The position numbers were made by a program, and so were the translations under genes. Under the pieces are notes generated by a model that saw nothing but the letters and a program-made list of their open reading frames with translations, was not told where the DNA came from and made no database searches. Positions 35,121 to 43,708 of a DNA stretch of 59,345 bases are shown here, in pieces. Source of the DNA: Actinomycetes bacterium (GTDB lineage: Bacteria > Actinomycetota > Actinomycetes > Actinomycetales > Microbacteriaceae); the NCBI GenBank assembly GCA_023386365.1, contig JAEWJX010000064.1, positions 1 to 59,345 on the forward strand, given 5' to 3'. Positions within the stretch are counted from its first letter, which is position 1. Every line of letters starts with the position of its first letter.

Positions 35121-35456
35121 ATGTACGACGACGAGGTGCTCGCCACCCACCTGCAGGAACTGCGACGCGGCACGATCGTGCTCGCCTGCCTGCTCCTGCT
35201 CAGGCGACCCGACTACGGCTACGCGCTCATCGAAGCGCTCGACGCGCGGGGCTTCGCCACCGACGCGAACACCCTCTACCCGCTGCTGCGCCGACTCGAG
35301 AAGCAGGGCCTCCTGATCTCCGAGTGGGACACCGCCGAGGCACGCCCGCGCAAGTTCTACCGCACGAGCGACGACGGGGCGGCCCTCGCGACGCTCCTCA
35401 CCTCCGAATGGCGCCAGCTCGACACCGCATTCGACACCCTGAAGGACCTCTCATGA
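35121..35456 (+). CDS. PadR family transcriptional regulator
   Basis: The 111-residue protein is a small PadR. RRGTIVLACLLLLRRPDYGYALIEALDARGFATDANTLYPLLRRLEKQGLL (about 15-65) is the winged helix, and EARPRKFYRTSDDG is the wing. A short C-terminal helix completes the dimer interface. Such regulators commonly control a membrane protein encoded next to them. Here the 312-residue membrane protein overlaps the padR stop by 4 bases (ATGA). Ligand unknown. Confidence 0.92.
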   Translation: MYDDEVLATHLQELRRGTIVLACLLLLRRPDYGYALIEALDARGFATDANTLYPLLRRLEKQGLLISEWDTAEARPRKFYRTSDDGAALATLLTSEWRQLDTAFDTLKDLS

Positions 35457-36391
35457 CCACCACCCTCACCGACCGCTACGTCACCGCCGTCGTGCGGGGC
35501 GTCCCCGAGAAGCAGCGCGCCGACCTCGAAAAGGAGCTGCGCGCATCCATCGCCGACTCCGTCGACGACCGCGTCGAAGCGGGCACCGGCCGCAAGAAGG
35601 CCGAATACGAGACGATCGCCGAACTGGGCGACCCGATCGTGCTCGCCGCCAGCTACGCGGAACGCCCGCTGCAGCTCATCGGGCCCGCGCTCTACCCCGA
35701 CTGGAAGCGCCTCGTGATGGTGCTCGAACTGATCGTGGTGCCGATCGTGCTCGTCGTGATCGCCATCGTCTGGCTCGCGAAGGGCGAACCGATCGGCGAA
35801 GCCGTCGGCGCGGCCCTCTGGATCGCGTTCGAGGTGGCGGTACAGCTCGCGTTCTGGATCACCGTCGCCTTCGCGATCTACGAACGCACCACCGGTCGGC
35901 GCCAGCCGATGCTGCCGTGGACTCCCGACATGCTGCCCGACGCATCCACCGAGACGACACGCACCGGCACCCTCGTGTCGGCGGCGTTCGCATCCGTCTT
36001 CATCGCGCTGTTCATCGTGTCGTGGTTCGTGAGCCCGTACACCGACGCCGCCGGCGACCCGATCACCTTCTTCGACCCGTGGATCGTGCAGACCGGCCTC
36101 GCCATCGTGCTCGTGATCGTGCCGGTGCTGCAGATCGGCGGCAGCGTGCTGCAACTGAACGGGCACTGGAACCTGCCGCTCGCGATCGCCGCCATCGCCG
36201 TCGACGTCGTCGGGGCGATCACCGTGATCATCCTCGGCGTCACCGGGCACGTGCTGAACCCCGCCTTCATCGAGGCCGCCGGATGGCCGGACCTGGTGGA
36301 GCCGATCGTGAACTACGTGCTCATCGGCATCGGGGTGCTCACCATCCTCACCTCGGCGTGGGAGAACCTGAAGTCGGTGCGACGTGTCTGA
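35453..36391 (+). CDS. PadR-linked membrane protein (DUF1700/permease-prefix-like)
   Basis: 312 residues. A soluble head, MTTTLTDRYVTAVVRGVPEKQRADLEKELRASIADSVDDR (1-40), resembles the 'permease prefix'/DUF1700 helical domain that follows PadR regulators. It has the phrase YETIAELGDPIVLAASYAERP. About seven membrane helices follow. This arrangement (padR plus membrane protein with this head) is frequent in actinobacteria and firmicutes. The function is unknown; membrane-stress response is a common proposal. It is coupled to padR by a 4-base overlap and overlaps the next gene by 8 bases. Confidence 0.82.
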   Translation: MTTTLTDRYVTAVVRGVPEKQRADLEKELRASIADSVDDRVEAGTGRKKAEYETIAELGDPIVLAASYAERPLQLIGPALYPDWKRLVMVLELIVVPIVLVVIAIVWLAKGEPIGEAVGAALWIAFEVAVQLAFWITVAFAIYERTTGRRQPMLPWTPDMLPDASTETTRTGTLVSAAFASVFIALFIVSWFVSPYTDAAGDPITFFDPWIVQTGLAIVLVIVPVLQIGGSVLQLNGHWNLPLAIAAIAVDVVGAITVIILGVTGHVLNPAFIEAAGWPDLVEPIVNYVLIGIGVLTILTSAWENLKSVRRV

Positions 36392-37382
36392 GACGGGTGC
36401 GATCGTGCAGACCATGCGGGCACTGGTGCGGTCCCGCTACGGCGGGCCGGAGGTACTGAGCATCGGCGAGCGGTCGGTGCCGGAACCGCGGGCCGGGGAG
36501 CTGCTGATCCGGGTGGAGGCCGTGGGCATCAACGCGGGCGACCTGTTCCAGCTCACGGGGCTGCCCCGCATCGCCCGCGTGGCGTTCGGCATCGGCCACC
36601 CGCGGCAACCGGGCCTCGGCCGTGCGGTCGCCGGTCGGGTCGCGGCCGTCGGCTCCGACGTCGACGGGTTCGTGATCGGCGACGCCGTGTTCGGCGAGAC
36701 CGGCGGCGACGGCCTCGCGCAGTATGCGATCGCACGTGCGGCGAAGTTCGTGCGGCGGCCGGATGCGCTGGGCGCGGCGGATGCGGCGACGCTCCCCGTC
36801 TCCGGCACCACCGCCATGCACGCCGTGCGCGCCGCCCGACTCAGCCCCGGGGATCGGGTGCTCATCTCGGGCGCCTCCGGTGGGGTCGGCAGCTTCGCCG
36901 TGCAGCTCGCGCGGCACGCCGGCGCGGAGGTCACCGCCGTATGCCGGGCGTCGAAAGCCGACTTCGTGCGCTCCCTCGGCGCGTCGACGGTGATCGACCA
37001 CGCCACCGTCGACCCGACCACGCAGCCCGAGCACTACGACGCGATCATCGACCTGGCGGGCGCGCATCCGGCATCCGCGTACCGTCGCATCCTTGAGCGC
37101 GACGGACGGTTCGTGCTGTCGACCGGGGCGGGCGGTTCCGTGCTCGGGCCGCTCCCCCGCATCGCGTCGACCGCTCTGGCTGACCCGTTCGTGCCGCAAC
37201 GCCTCGGCTCGATCGCCGACACCAGCGACCCCGCCGACCTGACAGCGCTCGCCGACCTCGTCGCCCGCGGCGACATCCGCCCCGCGATCGACCGGATCTA
37301 CGCCTTCGAGGAGGCGGTGGACGCCTTGCGCGACTTCGCCTCAGGCCGCGTGCGCGGCAAGGTGGTCGTCGCGCTCGACTGA
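36384..37382 (+). CDS. NAD(P)-dependent zinc-free alcohol dehydrogenase/quinone oxidoreductase
   Basis: 332 residues of the medium-chain dehydrogenase superfamily. MRALVRSRYGGPEVLSIGE opens the GroES-like domain (from residue 11). VLISGASGGVGSFAVQLARHAGAEVTAVCR (about 154-183) is the Rossmann nucleotide loop (GxSGGVG). There are no catalytic zinc Cys/His ligands, which places it with zeta-crystallin-like quinone oxidoreductases and RTN4IP1-like enzymes. GTG 36384 overlaps the upstream gene by 8 bases; ATG 36414 is an alternative start. Its 3' end overlaps the convergent lldD-like gene by 85 bases. Confidence 0.88.
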   Translation: MSETGAIVQTMRALVRSRYGGPEVLSIGERSVPEPRAGELLIRVEAVGINAGDLFQLTGLPRIARVAFGIGHPRQPGLGRAVAGRVAAVGSDVDGFVIGDAVFGETGGDGLAQYAIARAAKFVRRPDALGAADAATLPVSGTTAMHAVRAARLSPGDRVLISGASGGVGSFAVQLARHAGAEVTAVCRASKADFVRSLGASTVIDHATVDPTTQPEHYDAIIDLAGAHPASAYRRILERDGRFVLSTGAGGSVLGPLPRIASTALADPFVPQRLGSIADTSDPADLTALADLVARGDIRPAIDRIYAFEEAVDALRDFASGRVRGKVVVALD

Positions 37383-38632
37383 CGCTCGGCCGCCGCGGCC
37401 CGGGCACGCGGGATGAGACGCTCCAGCTGGGTGACATGCGCCGGCTCCAGCTCGGCCAGCGACGACGCACCCAACAGCTTCATGGTGCGCACCAGCTCGG
37501 TCGACAGGATCTCGATCGTGCGGTCGACACCCGCGCGACCACCCGCCATCAGGCCGTACAGGTACGCGCGGCCGATCATGGTGAACTTCGCGCCCAACGC
37601 CACCGACGCCACGATGTCGGCGCCGTTCATGATGCCGGTGTCGACACCCACCTCGATGTCGTTCCCCACCTCGCGCACCACCTCCGGCAGCAGGTGGAAC
37701 GGGATGGGAGCCCGGTCGAGCTGACGACCACCGTGGTTGGAGAGCACGATGCCGTCCACGCCGAGACCGGCGAGGATCTTCGCATCCTCCACGTTCTGCA
37801 CGCCCTTGATCACGATCTTGCCGGGCCAGATCTCGCGGATCACGTCGAGGTCGGCGAACGAGATCGTCGGGTCCATCGCCGCATCCAGCAGCTCGCCGAC
37901 GGTGCCGCCGGTGGTGGACAGCGACGCGAACTCCAGCTTCGGGGTGGTGAGGAAGTCGTACCACCACCACGGGCGCGGGATGGCGTTGATGATCGTGCCG
38001 AGGGTGAGCTGCGGCGGGATCGAGAAGCCGTTGCGCTTGTCGCGCAGACGCGCGCCGGCGACCGGGGTGTCGACCGTGAACTGCAGGGTGTCGAAGCCTG
38101 CGGCGGCAGCGCGGCGGGCGAGCTCGTAGGAGATCTCGCGGTCGCGCATCACGTACAGCTGGAACCAGTTGCGGCCGTCGGGGTTCGCCGCCTTCACGCC
38201 CTCGATCGAGGTGGTGCCGAGTGTCGACAGGGTGAAGGGGATGCCCGCGGCCCCCGCGGCACCCGCGCCCGCCACCTCACCCTCGGTCTGCATGAGGCGC
38301 GTGAACCCGGTGGGGGCGATCGCGAACGGCATCGCCGACGGGCCGCCGAGGATCGTGGAACTGGTGTCGACATCCGACATGGTGCGGAGGATGCGGGGAC
38401 TGAACTCGACATCCTCGAAGGCCTGGCGCGCACGGCTCAGCGACAGTTCGCCCTCGGCCGCACCGTCGGTGTAGTCGAACGCCGCCTTCGGGGTGCGGCG
38501 CTTCGCGATGTCACGCAGGTCGTAGATGGTGAGCGCCGACTGCAGTCGACGCTTCTTGCCGTCGAACTCCGGCTTCTTGAACTTCATGAGGTCGAAGAGC
38601 TCGGCGGGGCGGGGGAACTGACGCTGGACCAA
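37298..38632 (-). CDS. lldD: FMN-dependent L-lactate/2-hydroxyacid oxidising enzyme (LldD family)
   Basis: 444 residues of the FMN-dependent alpha-hydroxyacid dehydrogenase family. The catalytic His is in SNHGGRQLD, and IAPTGFTRLMQTEGE and QLYVMRDREISYELARRA follow the family pattern. GVDTGIMNGADIVASVALGAKFTMIGRAYLYGL is the FMN phosphate loop. It oxidises L-lactate to pyruvate, passing electrons to quinone; a lactate monooxygenase is less likely. The start is TTG 38632 (MVQRQFPRPAELFDLM), supported by remembered homologues with the same opening and by GGAAGG upstream. The last 24 residues run antisense to the convergent gene and exceed the usual C-terminus. It is co-transcribed with the GntR gene. 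Confidence 0.87.
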   Translation of the reverse strand: MVQRQFPRPAELFDLMKFKKPEFDGKKRRLQSALTIYDLRDIAKRRTPKAAFDYTDGAAEGELSLSRARQAFEDVEFSPRILRTMSDVDTSSTILGGPSAMPFAIAPTGFTRLMQTEGEVAGAGAAGAAGIPFTLSTLGTTSIEGVKAANPDGRNWFQLYVMRDREISYELARRAAAAGFDTLQFTVDTPVAGARLRDKRNGFSIPPQLTLGTIINAIPRPWWWYDFLTTPKLEFASLSTTGGTVGELLDAAMDPTISFADLDVIREIWPGKIVIKGVQNVEDAKILAGLGVDGIVLSNHGGRQLDRAPIPFHLLPEVVREVGNDIEVGVDTGIMNGADIVASVALGAKFTMIGRAYLYGLMAGGRAGVDRTIEILSTELVRTMKLLGASSLAELEPAHVTQLERLIPRARAAAAERQSSATTTLPRTRPEAKSRKASTASSKA

Positions 38633-38638
38633 CTGCGG

Positions 38639-39292
38639 TCACCTTCCGTGGGTGTGGTCGAAATGCGCGAGCAGACGGTCGCGCGACGAGAGGATGTGGG
38701 CGCGGGCCAGGCGACCCGCGAGGTCGGGGTCGCCGGCGGCGACGGCGTCGAGGATGCGGCCGTGTTCGGCCGTCACCTCCGCGACCGAACGGAGTCGGTG
38801 GGCTTCGACCTGGGCGATCGCGAGTTCGATCTCGCCCATGAGCAGGTCGTGCAGTTTCGGCAGGCGGGTCGACGGGGAGCCCTGCACGAGGGAGCGGTGG
38901 AAGGCGATGTCGGCGGGCGCGTACGAGGCGTCCGGGTCGAGTGCCCCGAGGGCGTCGTGGTTGGCGCGCGCAGCGGCCGGCACGTCGGCGGATGCGGCGA
39001 GCAGCTCGACGGCGGCCGCCTCGATGGCGGCGCGGGAGGCGAAGAGGTCGGCGATGTCGTCGCGGTCGAGGCGGCGCACGCGGGCCGCGTGGTGCGGTTC
39101 GCGCACCAGGAGGCCCTCGGCGACGAGCCGGTCGATGGCGATGCGGGCCGTCGGGCGGGCGACCGCGAAGCGGTCGGAGACGAGTGCCTCCGTGACGGTC
39201 GCGCCGGGCGCGAGGGTCGCGTCGAGGATCTGGCCGCGCAGGGCGGCGACGACCGCATCCGGCCGTACCGTCGCATCCGTCGTCATCGCCAT
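38639..39292 (-). CDS. GntR/FadR-type (FCD) regulator of the lactate gene
   Basis: 217 residues. The N-terminal GntR winged helix (AALRGQILDATLAPGATVTEALVSDRFAVARPTARIAIDRLVAEGLL, about 16-62) is followed by an all-helical FCD ligand domain. The FCD metal/ligand residues are in ADLFASRAAIEAAAVELL, ADIAFHRSLVQGS, EHGRILDAVAAGD and RAHILSSRDR. It precedes the lldD-like gene by 6 bases in the same operon. Two identical-type operators (39294-39324) lie at its own promoter, so it very likely represses the operon until lactate or a related hydroxy acid binds. Confidence 0.92.
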   Translation of the reverse strand: MAMTTDATVRPDAVVAALRGQILDATLAPGATVTEALVSDRFAVARPTARIAIDRLVAEGLLVREPHHAARVRRLDRDDIADLFASRAAIEAAAVELLAASADVPAAARANHDALGALDPDASYAPADIAFHRSLVQGSPSTRLPKLHDLLMGEIELAIAQVEAHRLRSVAEVTAEHGRILDAVAAGDPDLAGRLARAHILSSRDRLLAHFDHTHGR

Positions 39293-39293
39293 G

Positions 39294-39324
39294 ATTGTCA
39301 GACAATATCAGATTGTCTGACAAT
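39294..39324 (-). promoter_or_regulatory. Two tandem GntR operators ATTGTCNGACAAT
   Basis: ATTGTCAGACAAT (39294-39306) and ATTGTCTGACAAT (39312-39324) are perfect 6-1-6 palindromes 18 bp apart centre to centre, immediately upstream of the gntR start at 39292. The TTGTCnGACAA core fits FadR-subfamily sites. GATATT between them may be the -10 box. The pair lies 18 bases beyond the glpX stop, so it controls only gntR-lldD. Confidence 0.88.
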
Positions 39325-39342
39325 GCTCGATGACGCGGGGCG

Positions 39343-40320
39343 CTACTGCCAGCGTTCGGCGCGGTAGTCGGCGGTGATGCGACGCACCGTGCCGGAGGCG
39401 CCGCGCACCACGATCGACTCCGTGCGCACCACCGCGCCGCGGCGGCGCACCCCCTCCAGCAGCGCGCCGTCGGTCACACCCGTGGCCACGAAGAAGGTGT
39501 TGTCGCCCTGCACCAGGTCGTCGGCCTGGTACACGTGGTCGAACTTCAGACCGGCCGCCTCGCCGCGCTCGCGTTCCGCGTCGTCGCGGGGCGCCATCCG
39601 CCCCTGGATGAGCCCGCCGAGCGCCTTCACCGCGCAGGCCGTCGCCACACCCTCCGGGCTACCGCCGATCCCCACGCACATGTCGAGCTCGCCATCCAGC
39701 GACGCGGCCGCGATGCCGCCGCCCACGTCGCCGTCCAGCAGCAGGCGCACGCCCGCGCCGGCCGCCCGGATGTCGGCGATCAGCCCCTCGTGCCGCGGCC
39801 GGTCGAGCACCCCCACCGCCAGGTCACCCACCTTCTTGCCCGACGCCTTCGCGAGCGCCCGCAGGTTGTCGCCGATCGGTCGGCGCAGGTCGACGATGTC
39901 GATCCCGGCCGGCCCGGTGACGATCTTGTCCATGTAGAAGACGCTCGACGCGTCGAGCATGGTTCCGCGGTCGGAGGCGGCGATCATCGAGATCGCGTTC
40001 GGCCGTCCCGCGGCGGTGAGCGAGGTGCCGTCGATCGGGTCGACCGCGATGTCGCACTCCGGGCCGTCGCCCGTACCCACGACCTCGCCGTTGTACAGCA
40101 TCGGCGCCTTGTCCTTCTCGCCCTCGCCGATCACGACCGTGCCGCGGAACGCGACCGTGCCGAGGAACGCACGCATCGCATCCACGGCGGCACCGTCTGC
40201 GGCGTTCTTGTCGCCCATACCGATGAAGTCGGAGGCACGGATGGCGGCCGCCTCGGTGGCGCGCACCAACTCGAGCGCCAGGTTGCGGTCGGGGACCGCG
40301 GTGCCGAGGACGAAACTCAC
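39343..40320 (-). CDS. glpX: Fructose-1,6-bisphosphatase class II
   Basis: 325 residues of GlpX, the gluconeogenic phosphatase of actinobacteria, converting fructose 1,6-bisphosphate to fructose 6-phosphate. Metal and phosphate motifs are FIGMGDKNAADGAAVDAMR (32-50), IGEGEKDKAPMLY (64-76), DPIDGTSLTAAGR (94-106) and GIGGSPEGVATACAVKALGG (about 218-237). GTG 40320 overlaps the pckG stop by 4 bases, so both gluconeogenic enzymes are made from one transcript. The stop at 39343 is just before the GntR operators. Confidence 0.95.
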   Translation of the reverse strand: MSFVLGTAVPDRNLALELVRATEAAAIRASDFIGMGDKNAADGAAVDAMRAFLGTVAFRGTVVIGEGEKDKAPMLYNGEVVGTGDGPECDIAVDPIDGTSLTAAGRPNAISMIAASDRGTMLDASSVFYMDKIVTGPAGIDIVDLRRPIGDNLRALAKASGKKVGDLAVGVLDRPRHEGLIADIRAAGAGVRLLLDGDVGGGIAAASLDGELDMCVGIGGSPEGVATACAVKALGGLIQGRMAPRDDAERERGEAAGLKFDHVYQADDLVQGDNTFFVATGVTDGALLEGVRRRGAVVRTESIVVRGASGTVRRITADYRAERWQ

Positions 40321-42167
40321 GCGACGGCCCGCTCTCCGGAGACGCGGGAGCCCACGCGCTCCTCGAGGCGGCCGCGAAGCCCCTCGAGCTGGCGCCGCAG
40401 CGCCTCCGGAAGGCGGTCGCCGAACCCGCTCAGGAACACGTCGGTGTCGTCGGCCTCGTGCAGTTGCACCTCCGGGTCGAGGTGGAACAGTTCAGCCCAC
40501 TGGGCGTCCGTCACCCCGGCCCCGCGGTAGTCGATGGTGTCGCACGCGGGGATCTTGCCGAGCGGGGTGTCGACCGCCGCGGCCTCCCCCGCGAGCCGCT
40601 CCACGATCCACGCCAGCACCCGCCCGTTCTCGCCGAAGCCCGGCCACAGGTAGGAGCCGTCGGAGTCCTTGCGGAACCAGTTCACCTGGAACACGGCAGG
40701 CACACCCCCGGTGCGACGCAGCTTGGTGCCCATCTCGAGCCAGTGCCCGAAGTAGTCGCCCATGTTGTAACCGCAGAAGGGCAGCATCGCGAACGGGTCA
40801 CGGCGCAACTCCCCCACCTCGCCTTCGGCGGCTGCGGTGCGTTCTGAGGCGACGGTCGCCCCCAGGAACACCCCGTGCTCCCAGTCGCGCGCCTCCACGA
40901 CGAGCGGCACATTGGTGGCGCGTCGCCCTCCGAAGATGATCGCGTCGATGGCGACTCCGTTCGGGTCGTCCCAGTCGGGCGCGATCGACGGGCACTGCGC
41001 CGCCGGCACGGTGAAGCGGGAGTTCGGATGCGCGGCGGGCGCGGAACCCGCGACCCACGGCTCGCCCCGCCAGTCGGTGAGACCCTCCGGCGGGGTGGCG
41101 GTGAGCCCCTCCCACCACACATCCCCGTCGGGGCGCAGCGCCACGTTGGTGAAGATGGTGTTGCCCCAGAGGGTGTCGATGGCGGTCGGGTTGGTGTCGC
41201 GGCCGGTGCCGGGCGCCACCCCGAAGAAGCCGGCCTCCGGGTTGATGGCGCGCAGACGCCCGTCGGAGCCGGGAGCCAGCCAGGTGATGTCGTCGCCGAG
41301 CGTCTCCACCTCCCACCCGGGGAGCGCCGAGCGCAGCATCGCGAAGTTCGTCTTGCCGCACGCCGACGGGAACGCGGCGGCGATGTGGAAGCGGCGGCCC
41401 CGCGGGTCGGTGACACGCAGCAGCAGCATGTGCTCCGCCAGCCAGCCTTCGTCGCGGGCCATGACGGATGCGATCCGCAGCGCGAACGACTTCTTGGCGA
41501 GAATGGCGTTGCCGCCGTACGCGGAACCGAACGACATGATCTCGCGGGTCTCGGGGAAGTGGCTGATGTATTTGACGGGGTTGGACGGCCAGGCGACGTC
41601 CGTCGCACCCGCCTCGAGCGGCGCCCCCACGGAGTGCACGGCGCGCACCCACGGGGCACCGCCCTCGATGAGGCGCACGATGTCGTCACCGACGCGGGTC
41701 ATGATCGCCATGCTCGCCACCACGTAGGCGGAGTCGGTGAGCTGCACGCCCAGCCGTGAGAGCTTGCCGCCGACCGGCCCCATCGAGAAGGGCACGACGT
41801 AGAGGGTGCGTCCGCGCATCGCACCCGCGAAAAGGTCCGCGAGTTCGGCGCGCATCGCGGCGGGGTCACGCCAGTTGTTGGTGGGGCCGGCGTCGGCCTC
41901 GTCCTCGGAGCAGACGAAGGTGCGCGACTCGACGCGCGCCACATCGTCGGGGTCGCTGCGCGCCAGGAAGCTGTACGGGCGGTACTCGGGGTTCAGCTGC
42001 ACGAGGCGCCCCTCGGCGACCATCTCGTGCAGCAGCGCGTCCTGCTGGGCACGCGTTCCGTCGATCCACACCACGCGGTCCGGCTGGAGGAGCGCGGCGT
42101 ACTCGTCGACCCACGCCTGCAGGTCGGTGGTGGTGGGGAGCACGTCGGTGGCGGACAGTGTGGTCAT
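40317..42167 (-). CDS. pckG: Phosphoenolpyruvate carboxykinase (GTP)
   Basis: A 616-residue GTP-type PEPCK converting oxaloacetate and GTP to PEP, CO2 and GDP. The kinase P-loop is FPSACGKTNFAML (catalytic Cys and Lys). The substrate-binding region is KKSFALRIASVMARDEGWLAEHMLL, followed by CGYNMGDYFGHWL and the PAVFQVNWFRKDSDG nucleotide region. ATG 42167 is chosen: homologues begin near MTTLSATDVLPTTTDLQAWVDEYAALLQPDRVVWIDG. The frame is open further upstream (to 42272), but that stretch overlaps the divergent regulator's promoter. The gene is co-transcribed with glpX and divergent from a RamB-like gene. Confidence 0.96.
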   Translation of the reverse strand: MTTLSATDVLPTTTDLQAWVDEYAALLQPDRVVWIDGTRAQQDALLHEMVAEGRLVQLNPEYRPYSFLARSDPDDVARVESRTFVCSEDEADAGPTNNWRDPAAMRAELADLFAGAMRGRTLYVVPFSMGPVGGKLSRLGVQLTDSAYVVASMAIMTRVGDDIVRLIEGGAPWVRAVHSVGAPLEAGATDVAWPSNPVKYISHFPETREIMSFGSAYGGNAILAKKSFALRIASVMARDEGWLAEHMLLLRVTDPRGRRFHIAAAFPSACGKTNFAMLRSALPGWEVETLGDDITWLAPGSDGRLRAINPEAGFFGVAPGTGRDTNPTAIDTLWGNTIFTNVALRPDGDVWWEGLTATPPEGLTDWRGEPWVAGSAPAAHPNSRFTVPAAQCPSIAPDWDDPNGVAIDAIIFGGRRATNVPLVVEARDWEHGVFLGATVASERTAAAEGEVGELRRDPFAMLPFCGYNMGDYFGHWLEMGTKLRRTGGVPAVFQVNWFRKDSDGSYLWPGFGENGRVLAWIVERLAGEAAAVDTPLGKIPACDTIDYRGAGVTDAQWAELFHLDPEVQLHEADDTDVFLSGFGDRLPEALRRQLEGLRGRLEERVGSRVSGERAVA

Positions 42168-42274
42168 GAGAACCTCCGGGAAGAATCGGTGTGATTCCAC
42201 CCTGCGCTCCCGAACGGCCGTCGGTTCGAAGAAAGTGATGGAAATAATCGCGGTTCTTGACGTAGCGTGCATTC

Positions 42275-43708
42275 ATGGCCGATCTGGCAACCCTCGGGCA
42301 ACGCATCCGTCACTACCGCACCGCCGCCGACCTCACCCTCGGCGACCTCGGGGATGCGGTGGGCGTCTCCCCGAGCCAGCTGTCGCTCATGGAGAACGGC
42401 AAACGGGAACCGCGGCTCTCCCTGCTGTCGGCCATCGCCGACCGGCTCGGCATCAGCGTGCAGGAACTGCTCGACGACGCGCCACCCACCGAACGTGCCG
42501 CCCTCGAGATCGAACTGGAACGCGCCCAGGCGGGAGCCGTGTACGCCGAGTTGGGCCTGCCGGCCCTCCGCCCCGGACGCACCATGAGCGACGAGGTGCT
42601 CGCCACCCTCGTCGGCCTGCACCGCGAACTCGACCGCCGCTCCCGCGAGGCGATCGCCACCCCCGAGGAAGCCCGCCGCGCCAACACCGAACTCCGCGCC
42701 CTCATGCGCGCCCGCGACAACCACCTCCCCGAGATCGAAGAGCTCGCGGAACGCGTCATGCGCGACGCCGGCTACGAGAGCGGCGCCGTCACCCACCGGC
42801 AGGTGGCCGTCATCGCCGACCACCTCGGCTTCGAACTCGTGCACGTCGGCGACCTCCCCCACTCGGCCCGCTCCGTCACCGACCTCGAGAACGGACGCAT
42901 CTACCTGCCCCCCGCATCCATCCCCGGCGGCCACGGCCTGCGCTCGATGGCGCTGCAGGCGATCGCACACCGACTGCTGAAACACCACGCGCCCCGCGAC
43001 TACGCCGAGTTCCTGCAGCAGCGGCTCGAGATCAACTACTTCGCCGCCGCCTGCCTCATGCCGCGCGCCCAGGCGGTGCGGTTCCTGCAGCAGGCGAAAG
43101 CCGACCGCGACATCGCCGTCGAAGACTTCCGCGACGCGTTCGGAGTCACCCACGAGGCGGCCGCCCTCCGCTTCACGAACCTCGCCACCGCGCACCTCGA
43201 CATGCGCGTGCACTTCCTGCGGGTGGGCGACGACGGCGCCGTCGCGAAAGCCTACGAGAACGACGGGCTGCGGCTACCGAAGGATGTGACCGGCGGCGTC
43301 GAGGGGCAGATCGTGTGCCGCTACTGGTCGGCCCGGACCGCCTTCGCGCGCACCAACCGCACCACCGAGTTCTACCAGTACACCGACACCCCCGAGGGCA
43401 CGTTCTTCGAGTCGACCCAAACCGGCACCAGCGCGAGCGAGGAGTTCTCGATCACCATCGGGGTGCCGTTCGTCGAGTCGAAGTACTTCCGCGGGCGCGA
43501 GGTGACCCGCCGCGAGCAGTCCCGCTGCCCGGATGCGAGCTGCTGCAAGCGCGCCCCCTCAGACCTCGAGACGCGCTGGGCCGGCAAGGCCTGGACGAGC
43601 GCGAAGGTGCACGCGCACATCTTCAGCCCCCTGCCATCCGGCACCTACCCGGGTGTCGACGACCGCGAACTGTACGAGTTCCTCGAAGCGCACCGCGCCG
43701 GCGACTAG
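42275..43708 (+). CDS. RamB-like XRE-family regulator (short-chain fatty acyl/acetate regulator)
   Basis: 477 residues. An N-terminal XRE helix-turn-helix (LGQRIRHYRTAADLTLGDLGDAVGVSPSQLSLMENGKREPRLSLL, 7-51) is followed by an IrrE/ImmA-like central section (LEINYFAAACLMPRAQAVRFLQ) and a C-terminal cysteine-bearing ScfR/DUF2083 domain (REQSRCPDASCCKRAPSD). The architecture is that of RamB from Corynebacterium glutamicum, which controls acetate metabolism genes and also binds at pck. It is divergent from pckG with 107 bases between starts, so pckG is a probable target. TAGCGT lies 6 nt before ATG 42275. The stop shares CTAG with the convergent lacI gene. No clear RamB box was recognised. Confidence 0.87.
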   Translation: MADLATLGQRIRHYRTAADLTLGDLGDAVGVSPSQLSLMENGKREPRLSLLSAIADRLGISVQELLDDAPPTERAALEIELERAQAGAVYAELGLPALRPGRTMSDEVLATLVGLHRELDRRSREAIATPEEARRANTELRALMRARDNHLPEIEELAERVMRDAGYESGAVTHRQVAVIADHLGFELVHVGDLPHSARSVTDLENGRIYLPPASIPGGHGLRSMALQAIAHRLLKHHAPRDYAEFLQQRLEINYFAAACLMPRAQAVRFLQQAKADRDIAVEDFRDAFGVTHEAAALRFTNLATAHLDMRVHFLRVGDDGAVAKAYENDGLRLPKDVTGGVEGQIVCRYWSARTAFARTNRTTEFYQYTDTPEGTFFESTQTGTSASEEFSITIGVPFVESKYFRGREVTRREQSRCPDASCCKRAPSDLETRWAGKAWTSAKVHAHIFSPLPSGTYPGVDDRELYEFLEAHRAGD

